Shown: positions 7,415-9,494 of the stretch, in pieces
Layout: each line of letters begins with the position of its first letter
How positions within the stretch are numbered: the stretch's first letter is position 1
Assembly: GCA_900551385.1 (NCBI GenBank)
Contig: URVS01000045.1
Coordinates: forward strand, 1 to 9,494
Direction of reading: 5' to 3'
DNA: 9,494 nt
DNA from: an uncultured Mollicutes bacterium
GTDB lineage: Bacteria; Bacillota_I; Bacilli_A; RFN20; CAG-449
Program-made: the position numbers and the translations under genes
Notes under the pieces: model-generated
What the model was told of the DNA's origin: nothing
The model's input: only the letters and a program-made list of their open reading frames with translations
Database searches by the model: none

Positions 7415-7611
7415 TTATTTAACTCCCATTTAGCATATAAACAATAACAAAAGATATGTACTAAAAATAGAACATATATTTTTATTAAAACATTATTAAT
7501 AGTCTCTAAATTTATTGTCATTAAACAAATTTTTGAAATCAAGCTATATAAACATAGTAATATTAAATTAGAATTTATGACTATATTTTCATAATCTATT
7601 GTTACACGCAC
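7411..7611 (-). CDS. Small two-span membrane protein, possible detached FtsH-type anchor
   Basis: A 66-residue frame from the GTG at 7611-7609 to TGA at 7413-7411. Two hydrophobic stretches are visible, about residues 15-33 (NLILLCLYSLISKICLMTI) and 41-60 (NVLIKIYVLFLVHIFCYCLY), separated by a short loop and followed by KWELNK. That resembles the N-in, two-span, C-in anchor of FtsH, which the protease encoded next to it lacks. It lies 6 bases after the ATPase stop, and its TGA overlaps the protease ATG (ATGA), so it is placed for coupled translation. The GTG has no clear ribosome site, and the sequence is AT-rich enough to make hydrophobic frames by chance, so its reality is uncertain. I know no family for it. 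Confidence 0.4.
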   Translation of the reverse strand: MRVTIDYENIVINSNLILLCLYSLISKICLMTINLETINNVLIKIYVLFLVHIFCYCLYAKWELNK

Positions 7612-7617
7612 TCTTAT

Positions 7618-8925
7618 TTATTTAATAAATCTCAACAAAAAATCAGTAGCCCCAATTATTGTAAAGCCATTTTCATCTCTTGTTTCTAATATCGGCTTAT
7701 TTATAACAATTATCTTTTGAACTTGATCATTAATCATAATTAATGGTCTATATTCTCTTATTTTTGTCGTAGCATCATTAATATTATCAGTCACTTGTAT
7801 ATAATATAATCTATTTCCTTTTCTAGCAAATAAATCAATCTCATATGTTTTTCTAATTGATTTATTATCTTTATCTTTTTCAATACTTTCAAATGTTCCA
7901 ACATTAACAGTGTATTCGTTATAAATTAATTCATTATAAACCACATTTTCAAGAAGCTTTCCTTCATCTGTATAAGCAAAATTCAATCTTGCATTTCTAA
8001 GACCAGTATCTAAAAAATAATATTTTCTCAAAGCCCCTATTTCATTTTTACCACGCAAATCATATCGTTTGGCTTCTCTTAAAATAAATGCATCAACAAA
8101 GTAATTTATATATTTATCTACAGTTTGCTTACTGATTTTTTCATGTTTTATACTTTCAAAAGTATTTGCAATTTTTAAAGAATTAAGCAAATCACCAGTA
8201 CAACCACTTATTATATTACATAATTCATCTAAAGATTCAGATTTTATTAATTTATTATGCTCTAATATGTCTTTAAAATATGTTGTTTTAAATAGATTTA
8301 TTAAATACTGTTTTCTTTCTTCCTCTTCTTTTAATACTGCAAGTGGCATTCCACCATATTGCATATAAGAATATAAAGCATCACTTTTTGACCCACCAAC
8401 ATAATTATAATATTCTTCAAATGATAACGGAGCCATATGAATATTCGTTGCTTTATCTCTAAATTCAGTAACTATATCTGAAGAAAGCATTTTAGAATTA
8501 GACCCTGTAACATATAAATCAATATTTTTTTCATGTGATAATCCTAAAATAACATCTACAAATGATATAGATTCTATGTCATTTTCTTTTGCTATAACTA
8601 TTTTCCCTTCAGTCAAACCAGGATTAACTATTGTATATACTCTTTGAATTTCATCTAATATGACATAATTCATATTATTATTTTTAGCGATTTTTCTAAT
8701 ATATTTACCAAGTTCAAGAGGATTTCTTAAGAATGCGTTCTTATCATCATCTAATTCTATCACGATTATTTGATTTTTATTAACATTATTCTTTTCGAGA
8801 TAATCTGAAAAAATATTTTTTAGTAAATATGATTTCCCACACCTTCTAATACCAGTTATCACCTTAGGAAACCCATCATTTTTAGCTTTAATTAATTTTT
8901 TTAAATATTTATCACGATTAATCAT
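7618..8925 (-). CDS. AAA_14/DUF4143-family ATPase with nuclease-like C-terminal domain
   Basis: A 435-residue protein with the classic layout of the AAA_14-DUF4143 family: Walker A GIRRCGKS (25-32), Walker B YVILDEIQ (87-94), a sensor-type YVTGSNSKML (138-147), then LSFEEYY (167-173) and YGGMP (190-194), which are typical of the family. The DUF4143 half ends in a PD-(D/E)XK-like fold signature: KLLENVVYNEL (Glu326), YEIDL (361-365) and YYIQVT (374-379). The last replaces the usual ExK with QVT, so nuclease activity is doubtful. Compared with relatives there seems to be extra sequence after Walker B (about 97-125). Cellular roles of this large family are poorly known, and many members sit in accessory or defence regions. 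The start is supported by AAGGTGAT five bases upstream of the ATG. It leads the operon with the small ORF and the M41 protease. Confidence 0.85.
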   Translation of the reverse strand: MINRDKYLKKLIKAKNDGFPKVITGIRRCGKSYLLKNIFSDYLEKNNVNKNQIIVIELDDDKNAFLRNPLELGKYIRKIAKNNNMNYVILDEIQRVYTIVNPGLTEGKIVIAKENDIESISFVDVILGLSHEKNIDLYVTGSNSKMLSSDIVTEFRDKATNIHMAPLSFEEYYNYVGGSKSDALYSYMQYGGMPLAVLKEEEERKQYLINLFKTTYFKDILEHNKLIKSESLDELCNIISGCTGDLLNSLKIANTFESIKHEKISKQTVDKYINYFVDAFILREAKRYDLRGKNEIGALRKYYFLDTGLRNARLNFAYTDEGKLLENVVYNELIYNEYTVNVGTFESIEKDKDNKSIRKTYEIDLFARKGNRLYYIQVTDNINDATTKIREYRPLIMINDQVQKIIVINKPILETRDENGFTIIGATDFLLRFIK

Positions 8926-8939
8926 ACAATCACCTTTTT

Positions 8940-8953
8940 TGTAGATTTCTACA
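8940..8953. promoter_or_regulatory. Promoter-proximal palindrome TGTAGAnnTCTACA (putative operator)
   Basis: TGTAGATTTCTACA has 6-base arms around a TT centre. It lies just downstream of the predicted start of transcription and immediately before the ribosome site of the ATPase gene. A bound repressor here would block initiation or escape. In RNA it could also form a small hairpin next to the ribosome site. Confidence 0.55.
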
Positions 8954-8966
8954 TTTTTATAAATTT

Positions 8967-8996
8967 ATTTTACCATAATTAATTCAATTAAAACAA
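8967..8996 (-). promoter_or_regulatory. Promoter of the ATPase-protease operon
   Basis: On the minus strand TTGTTT (8996-8991) is followed after 18 bases by TAAAAT (8972-8967), with an extended TATGG directly before it. Predicted transcription start is near 8960, giving a ~35-base leader. It lies between two copies of a palindrome (8940-8953 and 9016-9029). Confidence 0.6.
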
Positions 8997-9015
8997 TGTT
9001 AAAAATTAATTTTTC

Positions 9016-9029
9016 TGTAGAATTCTACA
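9016..9029. promoter_or_regulatory. Promoter-distal palindrome TGTAGAATTCTACA (putative operator)
   Basis: A perfect 14-base palindrome about 20 bases upstream of the -35. It is followed by the same TTTTT as the proximal copy, so the shared block is 19 bases with one mismatch (9016-9034 against 8940-8958). Centre-to-centre distance is 76 bp, about seven helical turns, so dimers bound at both would lie on roughly the same face of the DNA. Confidence 0.55.
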
Positions 9030-9034
9030 TTTTT

Positions 9035-9334
9035 GTTTATTCTCTTGCCAAATAATTTTAAATTATTTTAAGTTATACTATATATTTATAATTAGTTGAT
9101 ATATTCTATCTTTTATTTCAAGTTATATTTCATTAACATTATCGCCATCATAAATAAAAGCAACATCATTTACTCAAATATAAATATACTAACCATTAGT
9201 GTTAAAATGTAACATTATTTACAACATAAATTCTCATAAAACATAAGCAATTTAATTTTAAAGATAAAATTATTAATAATATTTTACTAATATTAAAAAA
9301 ATAATATTACAATCACACCTTTGATATCTTTAAT
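9035..9334. other. Intergenic AT-rich stretch, no gene seen
   Basis: All frames I read are closed by frequent stops. The only structure is very AT-rich inverted sequence, such as AAATAATTTtAAATTATTT at 9050-9068 and AATATTA copies near 9280-9310. These are expected by chance at this composition. It separates the operon running left from the antitoxin gene running right. Confidence 0.5.
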
Positions 9335-9369
9335 TTATTGCTGCTGCAATGACAATGTATTGGCAATAA
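9335..9369. promoter_or_regulatory. Nested inverted repeats upstream of the antitoxin gene (possible autoregulatory operator)
   Basis: TTATTGC at 9335-9341 is exactly inverted as GCAATAA at 9363-9369. Inside it ATTGC/GCAAT (9337-9350) and CAAT/ATTG pairs are also present. RelB/DinJ-type antitoxins usually bind inverted repeats at their own promoter, so this is a plausible operator. No convincing -35/-10 pair could be fixed. Confidence 0.35.
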
Positions 9370-9410
9370 ACATTTTTTGAATAAACTATACTTGAATGGA
9401 GGCGTTCTAT

Positions 9411-9494
9411 ATGGCAACAACTAATTTAAATATTCGTATAGACAAGGCAATCAAGGACCAGGCGGAGGAAATCTTCAATGAGCTTGGTCTGAAT
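9411..9494 (+). CDS. RelB/DinJ-family antitoxin (partial, C-terminus off the right edge)
   Basis: Twenty-eight codons from the ATG at 9411 with GGAGG at 9398-9402, eight bases upstream. The product starts MATTNLNIRIDK, then AIKDQAEEIFNELGLN. This is the ribbon-helix-helix N-terminus of RelB/DinJ antitoxins: a beta strand (NLNIRID) that pairs in the dimer and contacts DNA, then the first helix. Such proteins repress their own operon and neutralise a YafQ/RelE-type mRNA-cutting toxin normally encoded just downstream, which is outside the window. Codons such as GAC, AAG, GCG, GAG, ATC and TTC prefer G or C at the third base, in contrast to the genes to the left. The gene may therefore belong to the original chromosome, or to a different source than the AT-rich island. 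Confidence 0.8.
   Translation, partial: MATTNLNIRIDKAIKDQAEEIFNELGLN

Noticed and set aside
9040..9330. CRISPR array, tRNA or small RNA in the long intergenic region
   Set aside because: No regularly spaced repeats, cloverleaf or GC-containing hairpin with a T-run was seen. The AT inverted repeats fit chance.
9387..9392. TATACT as the -10 of the antitoxin promoter
   Set aside because: Transcription would start on top of the GGAGG ribosome site, and no -35 sits at a proper distance (TTGGCA is 21 bases away).

Overview
The window is a composite of three compositional zones, and the joins between them matter as much as the genes. Positions 1 to about 1360 are GC-rich and carry one long open frame on the minus strand. 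It encodes the N-terminal part of a Bacteroidales-type fimbrillin-like lipoprotein (DUF4906/Mfa-like). From about 1360 to about 9330 the DNA is extremely AT-rich (about a quarter G+C by eye) and Firmicutes- or Mollicutes-like, with strong GGAGG ribosome binding sites, extended -10 promoters, TAA stops and all Trp codons as TGG. The last ~85 bases start a RelB/DinJ-type antitoxin whose codons prefer G or C at the third position, unlike its neighbour. The left join is abrupt. The start of an ASCH/PUA-like gene on the minus strand reads straight up to the lipoprotein start codon and stops matching its family there, so the two genomes appear to be spliced through a few shared bases. A chimeric metagenomic contig is the simplest explanation.

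The AT-rich part looks like a defence island, with all intact genes on the minus strand. Left to right: an ASCH-like gene fragment (1357-1482) with a nonsense codon; a remnant of an IS21-family istB (1642-1776) between short inverted repeats; a DarT-DarG-like toxin-antitoxin pair (3677 down to 1884); a DUF262-DUF1524 (GmrSD-type) restriction gene (5973-3903) whose N-terminus is broken by a ~50-base GC-rich block; and a three-gene set (8925 down to 6140). That set has an AAA_14/DUF4143 ATPase, a tiny hydrophobic ORF, and an FtsH-like AAA+/M41 zinc protease without its own membrane segments.

The three-gene set is the best candidate for something undescribed. The genes are separated by 6 bp and then a 4-base ATGA overlap, and they read from one promoter. 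Two copies of a near-identical 14-bp palindrome (TGTAGAnnTCTACA) flank that promoter 76 bp apart. The small ORF could supply in trans the two membrane spans that the protease lacks. The DarTG-like pair is also unusual. The toxin has a long N-terminal extension containing an exact-length 54-bp tandem duplication, and the antitoxin is a compact macrodomain protein without room for the usual large C-terminal toxin-binding domain.

All functional calls rest on motif recognition by eye. No database search was run.
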